Source: Akkermansia sp. N21116 (GTDB taxonomy: Bacteria > Verrucomicrobiota > Verrucomicrobiia > Verrucomicrobiales > Akkermansiaceae). Taken from it: 64,000 bases of DNA. Location: NCBI RefSeq assembly GCF_029854705.2, contig NZ_CP139035.1:3433180-3497179 (forward strand). Direction: 5' to 3'. A program made the position numbers and the translations under genes. Below, in pieces: positions 41,301 to 48,325 of the stretch (position 1 is its first letter; the number at the start of each line of letters is the position of its first letter). Under the pieces are notes generated by a model. It was not told where the DNA came from and ran no database searches. It worked only from the letters and a program-made list of their open reading frames with translations.

Positions 41301-44300
41301 CGCTGATTGATCCGAATGCCAGTCTCACCATCGACGAGAAGAGCAACTTCACTTCCAACGTCACCATGACCGGAGGCAGCTTCACCGTCAACGGAAACGC
41401 CGAAGGCAACAACTTCAACGGAGCTATTTCCTTCAAGCCCAACGACGACTTGACCTATCCGGGTGCCTCCAGCCCCGTCGTCACCATCAACGGCACGCAC
41501 AACCAGAACATGGGAATCACAGTGGACGCGGACGCCTCGATCAACGTCAACGGCACGCTGAACATCAACGGTACGCTCAGTTCCGGTTCCAACGGAGACG
41601 ATACGCTCTCCCTCAACGCCAACGGTGAAACCGGCGAAATCGTCATCAATTCCACCAACGAAGGATTCGAAGACGACATCGCCATCGGCGGCGGCACGCT
41701 CGTGGTCAACGCCAATGAAGCGATCGGCAAGGACGGCACCCTCTCCGTCACCGGAGAAGGAGTCACGCTGAAGAACACCGCCGACGGAGCCACCGTCAGC
41801 AAGGACATCGCCACCAACGACAACGGCCTGACCATCCAGACGGACCAGGACTTCATCCTGGCCGGGCAGATCAACGCCGCCGGAGATACCATCGTCAAGA
41901 GCGGAGATGCCGAACTCGTCCTCTCCCATGATCCTGCACTCAACGATGCCAAGTCCATCATCGGCACCCTGGACCAGACGGAAGGAGATATTCTCATGAA
42001 TGGTACGGATTACACCGTCGGCAACCTCAATATTGCCGAAGGAGATCAGAACTTCACTTCCCTGGGCGGTAACACCATCCACAACGTGACCGCCGGCGAA
42101 GGTTCCAGCATCACGCTCACAGGCACCAATGCCGCCGCCAACGGTTCTTCCGCCGACACCCTAGGAAACTCGGAAACCAATGACGGAAAGGTCAACCTCG
42201 ACGGAGCTACCCTGAACACCGAAGGAACAATCCTCGGATTGGCCGAACTCAATGTCGGCACCAGTTCCAACGGCGTCGGTTCCAGCGCGACTCTGACCAA
42301 CTCCGCCGGTACTATTACCAGCACAACGGTTGAAACCGGTTCGGAACTTACCCTTGACGGAAGCACCGTCCAGGGCAACGATCTGGTCAACTCCGGCACC
42401 ACCACCGTCAAGGACACGGAACTGACCTTGGACGAAGCCATCTACATCCGGGACGGAGGCGAACTCAACATCGACGGCGCCAGCATCATCGACAGCGACA
42501 TCGTCCTCTCCGACGGCACCGTCAACATCCTTAAGGGATCATCCTCTATCATCACGGCAGACAGCACGCTCGACTTCAACGAAGGCATGCTGCGGAGCGC
42601 GGGAGACCGCCTCGTCAACGTCCATGAAAACTTCACCATGGAAGGTACCATCCAGATGACCGACGATGGAGAAATCATGGTGGATACCGACAAGACGATG
42701 AACGTCAACGGTGGGTTCTCCGGATCGGGAGAACTCTTCAAGACGGGTCAGGGTACCCTCGCCTTCAACAAGGAAAACGCTTCCTACGACGGTACACTCC
42801 ATCTGGCTGAAGGAACCCTCGCCGCCACGGCCTCCAACGCCTACGGCAGCTCCTCAACGCTGTGCATCCACGGCAATGGAGTCAGCGTCCTCACCGGTAC
42901 GCATGACGGAGCCCCCGTCGTCTTCGATTCCGGACTAACGGTTGATGGCGACTATGCCTTCACCGTAAACACCCTGTCCCACACCACCTGGAACGGACAG
43001 CTCTCCGGACCCCAGGGAACCATGACCAAGACCGGAAACGCCACGCTGGCTATCAACAACGCCAACAGCCAGGGCTTCGCCACCGCCATCAAAGTCAATG
43101 AAGGCGACCTCGCCCTCAACGGCAATATCGGCAGCAACGTCACCCTCGCCCGGGGAACGATGCTCTCCGGCAACGGTTCCACCACAGGCCACGTCGATGC
43201 CCGTAACGATGACACCGTCATCGAAATCGGAGAAGCCGGCAAAGCCAACAGCGGTATAGAAACCCTCACCCTCGGCTCCGCCGCCTTCGAACGCTCCGAA
43301 GCCGACTGCATGGGCGTCTACAAGACCGGCACCAAGACCATCGTCGACCTCGATCTGGCCAACAACGCCAGCGACAAACTCGTCGTCACCGGCAAGGCCG
43401 ACCTGAACAACTCGCTCGTGGAAATCCGCAAGGGAGCCTACACCCCGACCCAGGAACGCGGCGTAGTCGACGGCACCCGCTTCCACATCGTCGATGCGGG
43501 AGAACTCACCGGCACCTTCCATGACGAAGTCCAGCACGATCTCTACCTGCTCAACGCGCACCTCGAAAACACCGCCACTGGATCCGACCTCGTCCTCTCC
43601 ATCAACCACAAGGGAGCCAACAAGAACGACAACCAGAGCGGCATCTCGGGCGTCATTGAAGGTATCGATAACGACGGCATCGCCACCGGCGAACTGCTCG
43701 ACATGATCAACGCCTTCAAACACACCAGGAGCGAAGCGGAAGCCAAGGCTGCCCTCGACTCCGTCGGAGGCACCCGCCTAACCACCATGATGAGCTCCAT
43801 GCTCGCCGGCAACGTCAACCACCTGCGCAACCTGCGCAGCTCGATGGGCACCGGCACCTATGCCATCTCCGTCACTCCGGACGCCAAGGGCGGCATGATC
43901 AGCCACGGACGCAGCAACACCGAAGTCTGGGTCACCCCGACGGCCGGCTACAACAAAGCCAACGGAGACAGCAACGCCCCCGGCTTCAGCCGCAGCTCGT
44001 GGGGAGCCATGATGGGAGCCGAACGCAGCCTCGATGCCAACACCATGCTCGGCATCTCCCTGGGCTACGACTACGCCCGTACCGAAGTCCTGGGAGCCAC
44101 CGACGAGACCGATACCTACAACATCGACCTCTACGGCACCTACCGCAACGGAGCCTGGCAGAACCGCGCCAGCCTCGGCATCGGGTTCCACGACTTCACC
44201 AACGACCGCTTCGTAACAGTCGGCGACCGCTTCGCCCACATGTCCCGCGGCGCCGCTTCCGGTACGTCGTTGAACTTCGCCTACGAGCTCTCCTACACCT

Positions 44301-44755
44301 TCCAGCTGGACGCCAAGTCCACCATCGCCCCGCTCTTCACCGTCGAGAGCAGCCTGGGCTGGATCGGAAGCTACTCGGAAAAGGGTGACATCGGCAACGC
44401 CGCCCTCCACCTCGACCGCCAGGACGCCTGGGCCACCATCCTCGGCCTCGGCGGCCGCTACACCCGCGACTTCAGCGTGATAAGCAGCGCCCCCTCGGCC
44501 CGCTTCGAAGCCATGGCCCTCATGACCTTCGACGTCGGCGACCAGGGAGCCCCGCTCACCGCGTCCTTCATGGGAGCCCCCGGCAGGAACTTCACCGTGA
44601 ACCCCGCGGCCAACAACCGCATCGGAGCCCTGATCGGAGCCGGAGCCACCGTCCCGTTCAATGAACGCCTCTCCGCCTTCGGAGGAACGAGCTTCGAATT
44701 CCGCAGCGGCACGAGGGACTTCACGGCAAACATCGGCGTAAGGTACTCCTTCTAA
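32396..44755 (+). CDS. giant autotransporter with beta-helix passenger (4119 residues)
   Basis: Type V secreted surface protein. The N-terminus MKPHLPLNLRKALLAIYTA is an extended signal peptide (cleavage near STTAA). A passenger of about 3800 residues consists of short Gly/Asn/Thr/Ser-rich beta-strand repeats (TLTLSG-, NGTLNI-like), including autotransporter-associated strand repeats such as KTGQGTLAFNKENASYDGTL near the end. The last ~290 residues are an autotransporter barrel, beginning around NTEVWVTPTAGYNK and ending with the outer-membrane signature VRYSF (C-terminal Phe). Base composition rises from about 50% GC at the 5' end to above 60% in the barrel region. Function is unknown, and adhesion or self-association is only the family's usual role. 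A terminator follows. Confidence 0.93.
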   Translation: MKPHLPLNLRKALLAIYTAAIGMALTSTSTTAALTPTQTIGQGNQVTISTTEDYQINNNAYILLDGGILDTQSLQGAFLIGAGSEGILELKSGTWTQYRTALTVGSQTGGEGTLLVTGGNFSIDPNSTSPIAIGEDNGKGLLAIDGGNLTIETKTNVGFNQGIGTISIKNGSLTTTAEITLGGSNGAENNGGTGTAIISDGGMWNAIGGISIIENAGNGITLDGGTLKIDSFALKDGGILTWTSGTMMTDATIETDQTFTVTGDSDCTLVGELSLDGNLVVDGKFSLSEGLLAIGKTIGGNGTLIIDKQLSLGSGSFQGDVILSGNATLDGTIGTLDTNNFALTITNGTNLTITGDSISTINGGLIGQGTLNLDTQSGTLNLTAQGDFSGTLTLDNGFLYILAPTTSPDFDTLAAINVNGGWLELQTDLTTVSLSQSTGTFLNIINNATLTVDNGTGTILEGIVALGSGNDSGTLISTGDLTVKQLDDGAYGTLDASGHTLTIEGISTGMTSNNRLTLNANNIVINPANNNTGFGFVNATATETLQFILNGSKEDVFDSSLNASKLAVFGTSDTDYVQISDSVLNLATGTTVENATLVFSREPGASAQSYNIKDVSLVNGGNLVINDSTVSFDKWEDFSSNGTVYLSQGLLIQNTGSTDATIINSKVDGTNQFGIFNPAGNGTLATNGNLTLAGTGNELEDDTIQSAMTLTLEGSYTTLSGSRLLGQDIVLNPNTDMEGSNLSVMKNTNGDSANSLSIGKNTTLSDSYINTLKTEISSQSTLTLRGSHASIPSELGDIDLTGGDNALILEGGNQSNFRSYRDNTSSQLTISDSSLTQTEQSGDITVLGTTTITNTAANEQAKLVVQDSIALTGNNTIAGIENGEKAIVSSNNILRIGGTGSTSSITDAELRGKTFSLQGKTTVLDRNSITGDLLHFESTGDGNVTINSLVTGINASYTNVLIGNDNDISGTLLQITESTQFNNGSLNLSGPYVSTTITNGKLLELNNVTRNGTPGSVVNLGDVSLNSASGLTTLAITNGTQASASNMLNMGDRSFIAIDGEANNAYTSLSLGSSDILTGPYAGISVANNGHLIFRTGDITITEDNKNKIQWDASSEIKTLAGNFIFDGVKDDLTSPTPIRGEISAEGSYSVILRNGAQVFATGVTSHNLNLHDPDTILQIHISDQSSTTWSKMAIADTLSIRNGATLTLVNKSVRADNLGSLGTVIVNGGTLSATGQAGSYLTASSISAANGSSISLNTIQLDGGISTVADALVDTVNLTNATVNGNITVNTGDILNMTSSTVTGTVWMDNSSLNIRGGTNAIDTLALANNAKVTIDNGATLNVNTTGIGFGSDMQINGTVTGNVTLMGGTATLASTGIVDGNLGIQGGTLSYGGGTVNGELSFLADPYGNSVINLGSSWTLASGKALTVNGNGTINMGTFNMTSHGLTGNGDLTLTGSGTFTFDKTGTHTGNIILKDSVSITASGANHGMGTSGSLIAESGIHAVTFGIDQGKGLVINKGATVNLTTTRDLQLGGLINNQGSLNVSAGGNNPILYLTKTGSDLGNLNLMQGTIALSTWQTSPNLIIQGNDITSSAGTIFDLRASSLTANSMNLLGTLKGNNNSQLILANGLKTASMELTGTTVSARSIQANATSLGNNSKLTATEDLTLSDITNIGNDVSLAGGNVSLSSAVTLTSGNLSLTAGHKLLLNSGTYIWTNSTVDVHDSTTLAEGVSLTLDGGSQSLGTLNGSTNSTLALTGGANAQAATILFAEGSIMLDGASSLSTTTAADSTISSLTLAGGSSLETADDLEITTLEDEANGSIISDGDLTIDNDITTSDTLSLIAGGTLTLQGDSSTINGDDSLLAGETISVDGDLTMNGANASIEAIGEISLNNITMTGEGSSITTGGTLAISGSGNLEHTTIETGTLHLVEDGDGTTMKDVSLTAAHTIVDAGKMLRLMAGNEYSLGITSITGDLNLGGNNQAANAATVTAESMSIGYSFDDQGRQVDGTLTVNTGSSLTVRHSLTSTGSTSIAGSVTAGTIVLSGNANDLEGYGSVDGGTLESLSSLDITNATLGRTTLISGTDMTIAGAVTDNGGSTLTSREGSIILNAELTGDGNTLTAVNGTVDINAAISGDNLSITVQDLVIDAAMTTEGGNITVTGMMDVNAAATLTDVTLDVTRTDITGIGSSLTVSNTETFGKLGDVTVADHGSLTLTGTTAGTASSLSADISVSNNSTASLTNTALTGSILVSADSNTLTLDRTSVSGNVTLLGTTNTLSMTDSSIGQALTMDGGQFDLYGTNTVGELLLNTTNINLTLHNGATLNAVGKETVIDKNGLYLIEGTHTGNIRIGNGTIDLGSVANAGTLNGSLTIEEGTLNYNNADSAISAGNAITLAGGTTTAREINVNAEWDASGNTLVANADGTINLAEGNLEIGAIASGNGNITVNGSNNLTIDGTGSHTGDIVLNGTVDLIAGSANALGTDGTLVVNGAHKLTITGDQNKDILLATRTDDLVIDNASDVVLNGAVDSKGFISKVGSGTLTLEDAIIDDLEVNGGLVVSTGENIFGDLTADGGDISLGMGDNLMADADLNAIDGTISLTGVTASNGGNMTAETNGEILIHDSNLKMNNVLNDGLMTFDQNSGISLDELTSNGTLNIGSTDIGDITRVDVSTNATLSGTTTINTGATLDVTKNVKLINNQFTVNGTLTAGNDIALEHAQVSGTGGTISAKGEIGIDSDSSLTMGGNSTVKAGTDMTVAGNADIEGSLSVGNDLNVSGSLTSDGTTKVGGNLAVTDGDVTLNGTANVSDKTTVSGNGSLTLDSTGAGDLGNVTVNDDGSLTVTGNGNSVNADNITMNGNASGSISDTVLNLNGGQGEITLNDASSLDIANTTVNGSISTTNTSSTDSTHLGLDTVDINGDLTVVGGDLVLSNDNTVSGSLNISDTVNVTVNDENGNPGTLVVKEGTLIDPNASLTIDEKSNFTSNVTMTGGSFTVNGNAEGNNFNGAISFKPNDDLTYPGASSPVVTINGTHNQNMGITVDADASINVNGTLNINGTLSSGSNGDDTLSLNANGETGEIVINSTNEGFEDDIAIGGGTLVVNANEAIGKDGTLSVTGEGVTLKNTADGATVSKDIATNDNGLTIQTDQDFILAGQINAAGDTIVKSGDAELVLSHDPALNDAKSIIGTLDQTEGDILMNGTDYTVGNLNIAEGDQNFTSLGGNTIHNVTAGEGSSITLTGTNAAANGSSADTLGNSETNDGKVNLDGATLNTEGTILGLAELNVGTSSNGVGSSATLTNSAGTITSTTVETGSELTLDGSTVQGNDLVNSGTTTVKDTELTLDEAIYIRDGGELNIDGASIIDSDIVLSDGTVNILKGSSSIITADSTLDFNEGMLRSAGDRLVNVHENFTMEGTIQMTDDGEIMVDTDKTMNVNGGFSGSGELFKTGQGTLAFNKENASYDGTLHLAEGTLAATASNAYGSSSTLCIHGNGVSVLTGTHDGAPVVFDSGLTVDGDYAFTVNTLSHTTWNGQLSGPQGTMTKTGNATLAINNANSQGFATAIKVNEGDLALNGNIGSNVTLARGTMLSGNGSTTGHVDARNDDTVIEIGEAGKANSGIETLTLGSAAFERSEADCMGVYKTGTKTIVDLDLANNASDKLVVTGKADLNNSLVEIRKGAYTPTQERGVVDGTRFHIVDAGELTGTFHDEVQHDLYLLNAHLENTATGSDLVLSINHKGANKNDNQSGISGVIEGIDNDGIATGELLDMINAFKHTRSEAEAKAALDSVGGTRLTTMMSSMLAGNVNHLRNLRSSMGTGTYAISVTPDAKGGMISHGRSNTEVWVTPTAGYNKANGDSNAPGFSRSSWGAMMGAERSLDANTMLGISLGYDYARTEVLGATDETDTYNIDLYGTYRNGAWQNRASLGIGFHDFTNDRFVTVGDRFAHMSRGAASGTSLNFAYELSYTFQLDAKSTIAPLFTVESSLGWIGSYSEKGDIGNAALHLDRQDAWATILGLGGRYTRDFSVISSAPSARFEAMALMTFDVGDQGAPLTASFMGAPGRNFTVNPAANNRIGALIGAGATVPFNERLSAFGGTSFEFRSGTRDFTANIGVRYSF

Positions 44756-44779
44756 AACCGTATAAGACCGTAAATCCAG

Positions 44780-44816
44780 GCCCTGCCTTCCTTAATTGGA
44801 CGGCGGGGCTTTTTTT
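44780..44816 (+). terminator. terminator of the autotransporter gene
   Basis: GCCCTGCC (44780-44787) pairs with GGCGGGGC (44802-44809, one T-G pair) around a 14-base loop, followed by seven T. Confidence 0.85.
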
Positions 44817-44955
44817 CGCTGCGTATCCGGAACAGGGAGACGTATTCTAATTCTCCGTGTACTCTCCTCTTCCCGAACAAAGCAATCTATATTTATTGTC
44901 TCACAAAAAGACCTGCTACAGCTCCTCCCGGAAAGAAAAGAAGTTCTACACACAA

Positions 44956-44993
44956 AAAGGGCCGCCCTGCCTCTCCCGGCAGGACAGCCCTTT
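44956..44993 (-). terminator. terminator of the gre-like gene
   Basis: AAAGGGC and CCTGCC arms pair with GGCAGG and GCCCTTT, with mismatches in between and a short loop. Read leftwards it is followed by TTTTTGTG. It ends the leftward gene and may also back up the rightward terminator. Confidence 0.75.
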
Positions 44994-45015
44994 AAAAACA
45001 GGCAGAAACCTGAAC

Positions 45016-46851
45016 TTACGGATTCACCGCTTTAATAGCCTTGATCGTAAAGATACGCTTACGTTCTTCGTTAATCGGGACGATCGTCACGGATTCTCCC
45101 ACCTTGTGACCAACCAGTTTCTTCCCGGCCTGGGAAAGGTAAGAGACAATGTGCTGCTCGGGATCGGAATCCCAGGCGCCTAGAACCGTGTAATCGACAC
45201 AATCGCCGGATTCGCTTTCCAAGGTAACAATCGTTCCCATGGAAACGGCGGAAGTATCAGCGCCCTTGAAGTCAGTACCGCGAGCCATGGACAGATCGCG
45301 TTCCAACTCGGCGCGGCGACGGTTCAAAACGCGTTCCACTTCCTTGGCATCCTGATAGCCGGCATTTTCACGCAAGTCACCTTCGGCACGGAAGACGGAC
45401 TTGTTGTGCTTGTTCTGCGGGATCTTGACGTTAACGAGCTCCTCGTATTCCGCCTTGCGTTTGTCCAGACTGCTCCAGGAAACGAAAACGGGTTCCTGTT
45501 TCTTCCTGGTATCGTCGCTTCCGTACTTGAGGATGATGTCCTGCAGTGTCGGATGGATACTCATCATGCGGGCAAGCAAGGCCTTGCGGTCCAACTCGGG
45601 GAACGCAGGAGAACCATAAAGAAGTTTGGCAAACTGACGGACTTCACCGAAAGGGACTTCCTTGATCATGTCACAGACAAGGTGGCTGTCGTCCATGATC
45701 AGATTCTTCAGGCGGAGCATGCGGTTCGGACCGCCGTCCATATAGTCCTGGTCAATCAGGGCAAGAATAGCGGAACCGACTTCGATGCAGAAAGCCCCCT
45801 TGCCATCTGTTTTTCTATTCCGGCAGATCCAGATCAGGCCGTCCGGCTGGAGGGTCTGGCTGAGAACACCCTTGCGGAGGTGTTCCTGCAAGGCAGCTTC
45901 CTGTTTCTGTTCCTTGATAAACTTGGCAACTTCGCCGACGGCACGAGCTCCGCCGAGGTCAAAGACACGCAATGCCTGTTCCACCCAGCCATCACCAAAA
46001 GCTACGGGATAGGCTTCGTAAATGCTCTTCTGGCGAACGGCGGGAATAGCGCCGAGGATTTCCGGCAAAGGCTCCATGTATTCGCACAGAATATCGGCCA
46101 ATGCCTTGTACGAAGAAAGATCCTCTCCAATAGCCGAAGCGATCATATCGCGGATCACGGCAAGTTCCAGCGTCTGCTGAAGCACAATAGTACTACCGTT
46201 GAGAACATCTTCATTCAGCATTTGCAGCAGTTTCCGAGAACCTTCCTTGTCGGCCACCAGTTTTTCCAGCTTGGCGGAATCGACGACCCGTACCCGGGCT
46301 TTGATATCCTTATGGCTGCTGTAGTCGTCAATCACGGACTCCACATAACTCATTTCCTGCTGGCGAAGGCGGATGGCCTCACCCTTGCGGGTCGGCATCG
46401 CGAATTCCACTTTGCTGTGAAGTTCCGAACGAACGTTGTCCCACCAGTTTTTCCACTTGGCGGCGGGAACAACGCTTCCTTTGAGATTTTTTTCCAGTTC
46501 TTCTGGCTTGAGTTGGTTGTTATTACCTTCCAGCGTCACGCGGATAAGTTCGACAGGATTCGACTTGGCGAGTTCCTTCAATTTTTCCAATTCTTCGTAG
46601 CGTTGGACGAGGAAATGGTCGTCCGGGAGAAGGGTCAGAGACTTAAAAGCCAAATCAAGAGCCATCGTATGGCTTGATTTGGCTTCAAAATCGATCACCA
46701 GGGTTTTCTTCGGGAGGTTCCAACTGGAAACCTTCCCGGTTCCCCATTCCTTGTGGTGGCAATAACGACCGGGAGAGAGTTGATCAAGTTTTCCTGCGAG
46801 AGAGGGGCTGATTTTGCCCAACGATTTCAGTTTCTCCAAATCGGCATGCAT
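45016..46851 (-). CDS. GreA/GreB-domain transcription factor with a long N-terminal extension
   Basis: Predicted RNA-polymerase secondary-channel factor that triggers cleavage of backtracked transcripts. The Gre part is confined to the last ~160 of 611 residues: coiled-coil tip EGDLRENAGYQDAKE with the catalytic-type Asp and Glu, then RRRAELERDLSMARG, and the globular VSMGTIVTLESESGD to YLSQAGKKLVGHKVG. The preceding ~450 residues are unusual for GreA. They begin with a small domain having KEWGTGKVSSWNLPKKTLVIDF (CarD/Tudor-like in look, not proven). Chlamydial GreA has a comparable large extension. No Shine-Dalgarno is seen. It is monocistronic. Confidence 0.85.
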   Translation of the reverse strand: MHADLEKLKSLGKISPSLAGKLDQLSPGRYCHHKEWGTGKVSSWNLPKKTLVIDFEAKSSHTMALDLAFKSLTLLPDDHFLVQRYEELEKLKELAKSNPVELIRVTLEGNNNQLKPEELEKNLKGSVVPAAKWKNWWDNVRSELHSKVEFAMPTRKGEAIRLRQQEMSYVESVIDDYSSHKDIKARVRVVDSAKLEKLVADKEGSRKLLQMLNEDVLNGSTIVLQQTLELAVIRDMIASAIGEDLSSYKALADILCEYMEPLPEILGAIPAVRQKSIYEAYPVAFGDGWVEQALRVFDLGGARAVGEVAKFIKEQKQEAALQEHLRKGVLSQTLQPDGLIWICRNRKTDGKGAFCIEVGSAILALIDQDYMDGGPNRMLRLKNLIMDDSHLVCDMIKEVPFGEVRQFAKLLYGSPAFPELDRKALLARMMSIHPTLQDIILKYGSDDTRKKQEPVFVSWSSLDKRKAEYEELVNVKIPQNKHNKSVFRAEGDLRENAGYQDAKEVERVLNRRRAELERDLSMARGTDFKGADTSAVSMGTIVTLESESGDCVDYTVLGAWDSDPEQHIVSYLSQAGKKLVGHKVGESVTIVPINEERKRIFTIKAIKAVNP

Positions 46852-47037
46852 ACTTCGTTCACCATACCTCTTCCCCTCCGTGAATCAATGCGAATTTCCG
46901 TAATCCTGATTTCAGAATGAAATTTCTCTGCTTTATACAGGATGCGCCGAGAAAAGCAAGAAGGCAAGCCGGAAGTCTTCTGTGACAAAATTGGAAGAAT
47001 TTTTCCTGGCAAACCAGCGATATGATTCTGTTGCGGC

Positions 47038-47066
47038 TTGACCTTGCGAGTCCAATGCAGTATGTG
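47038..47066 (+). promoter_or_regulatory. candidate promoter of the pur cluster
   Basis: TTGACC (47038-47043), 17-base spacer, TATGTG (47061-47066), about 36 bases before the purC ATG. The -35 is good and the -10 weak. The 250-base gap between the divergent gre-like gene and purC holds nothing else recognisable. Confidence 0.35.
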
Positions 47067-47101
47067 GGGGAGCCGCGTTTTAACCTCCGCGCACCCTAAT
47101 C

Positions 47102-47812
47102 ATGGAACCCATTTACGAAGGAAAGGCCAAGAGACTTTATACGACCGAAAATCCCAATGTACTCCGCATGGAATACAAGGACGATGCCACCGCCGGCAAC
47201 GGCGCTAAAAAGGCCCAGTTTGAAAACAAGGGCAAAATGAATAAGGCCATCACGCTCGTCATCTACAAGATGCTTGAAAGCAAAGGCGTGAAAACCCACC
47301 TTGTAGCCGATGTGGACGACATCAACATCGACGTCAAAAAAGTTTCCATCCTTCCGCTGGAAGTCATCGTCCGCAACATCGCCGCCGGTTCGTTCAGCAA
47401 GCGCATGGGCGTTAAGGAAGGAACCCGCTTCACGAAGCCGATCGTCGAATTCTCCTACAAGGACGACTCTCTGGGCGATCCCTTCATCAACGATGACTAC
47501 GCCCGGGAACTGGGTGCCGCTACGGAAGCCGAATGCCAGTTCCTCAAGGACCAGGCTCGCACGGTGAATGAAGTGCTCATCGATTTCTTCAAGCAAGTCG
47601 GCCTGACCCTCGTCGACTTCAAGATCGAATTTGGTCGCCTTGCCGAAGATCCGACTCAGATCGTTCTCGCCGATGAGATTTCTCCCGATACCTGCCGTCT
47701 GTGGGACATTGAAACCGGAGCCAAAATGGACAAGGACCGTTTCCGTCAGGATCTCGGCAATGTAATGGAAGCCTACGAAGAAGTGCTTGCACGCCTCCAG
47801 AAGAACGCCTGA
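47102..47812 (+). CDS. purC: phosphoribosylaminoimidazole-succinocarboxamide synthase
   Basis: Purine synthesis enzyme joining CAIR and aspartate with ATP to form SAICAR. At 236 residues it is of the short bacterial type. It starts MEPIYEGKAKRLYTTENP and has EYKDDATAGNG, the conserved LPLEVIVRNIAAGSF, and LVDFKIEFGR with DEISPDTCRLWD. First gene of a purC-purS-purL-purQ run with gaps of 33-45 bases, so an operon is likely. Translation begins at an ATG without a visible Shine-Dalgarno. Confidence 0.97.
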   Translation: MEPIYEGKAKRLYTTENPNVLRMEYKDDATAGNGAKKAQFENKGKMNKAITLVIYKMLESKGVKTHLVADVDDINIDVKKVSILPLEVIVRNIAAGSFSKRMGVKEGTRFTKPIVEFSYKDDSLGDPFINDDYARELGAATEAECQFLKDQARTVNEVLIDFFKQVGLTLVDFKIEFGRLAEDPTQIVLADEISPDTCRLWDIETGAKMDKDRFRQDLGNVMEAYEEVLARLQKNA

Positions 47813-47845
47813 CTTTAGCCTCAACACCCGTACCTCTTGGGCGAT

Positions 47846-48292
47846 ATGACACTCCACTTTGAAGTAATCAGCCGATTTCAGGATGCAGCCAATGCCGACA
47901 ACCTGCTGTACACTCCCCTCAATGCCGGCCTTCTCTTCCGCCGCAGCCGCGTTTATACGGTTGAAGTAGGAGGTGATGTCGACAAGGCCAGGGAATACCT
48001 GCTGAGCATTCTGGTCGATCACATCGCCCAAGAGGTTTCGGAACAAGAGACGCCCATGCTTGACGGGACTCTCTTCATCCTCGACTACGGTATGAAAGCC
48101 GGAGCGCTGGATCTGGAAAAAGAAGCCATCATCCAGAACTACCAGGGCCGTCCGGACATGCCGTTCTCCATTGACAAACTTAAAATCACACAGCGCGTGT
48201 ATGTATTCGGGGAAGGCGACAAAACAGCTTTGTCCGCCCGCTTTGCCAAGGATGTGTGCAACCCCGCCATCCACAACTGGACTATCGCCTGA
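47846..48292 (+). CDS. purS: tandem PurS-like FGAM synthase subunit
   Basis: Bridging subunit expected to hold PurL and PurQ together in formylglycinamidine ribonucleotide synthase. PurS is normally about 80-85 residues. This protein has 148 and appears to hold two PurS-like units. The second is clearest: ALDLEKEAII, SIDKLKITQRVYVFGEGDK and CNPAIHNWTI match the PurS pattern of DPxGxTI, a LRxGKxIxLEV-like strand and a final NPVVExYEV. The first has RVYTVEVGGDVDKAREYLL and ends at ILVDHIAQEV. A tandem unit like this forms the N-terminus of large-type PurL enzymes. The ATG at 47846 was chosen over a TTG at 47837. Confidence 0.75.
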   Translation: MTLHFEVISRFQDAANADNLLYTPLNAGLLFRRSRVYTVEVGGDVDKAREYLLSILVDHIAQEVSEQETPMLDGTLFILDYGMKAGALDLEKEAIIQNYQGRPDMPFSIDKLKITQRVYVFGEGDKTALSARFAKDVCNPAIHNWTIA

Positions 48293-48325
48293 TTTCTCGC
48301 AACCATCCTTCCCTATTTTCCGACC

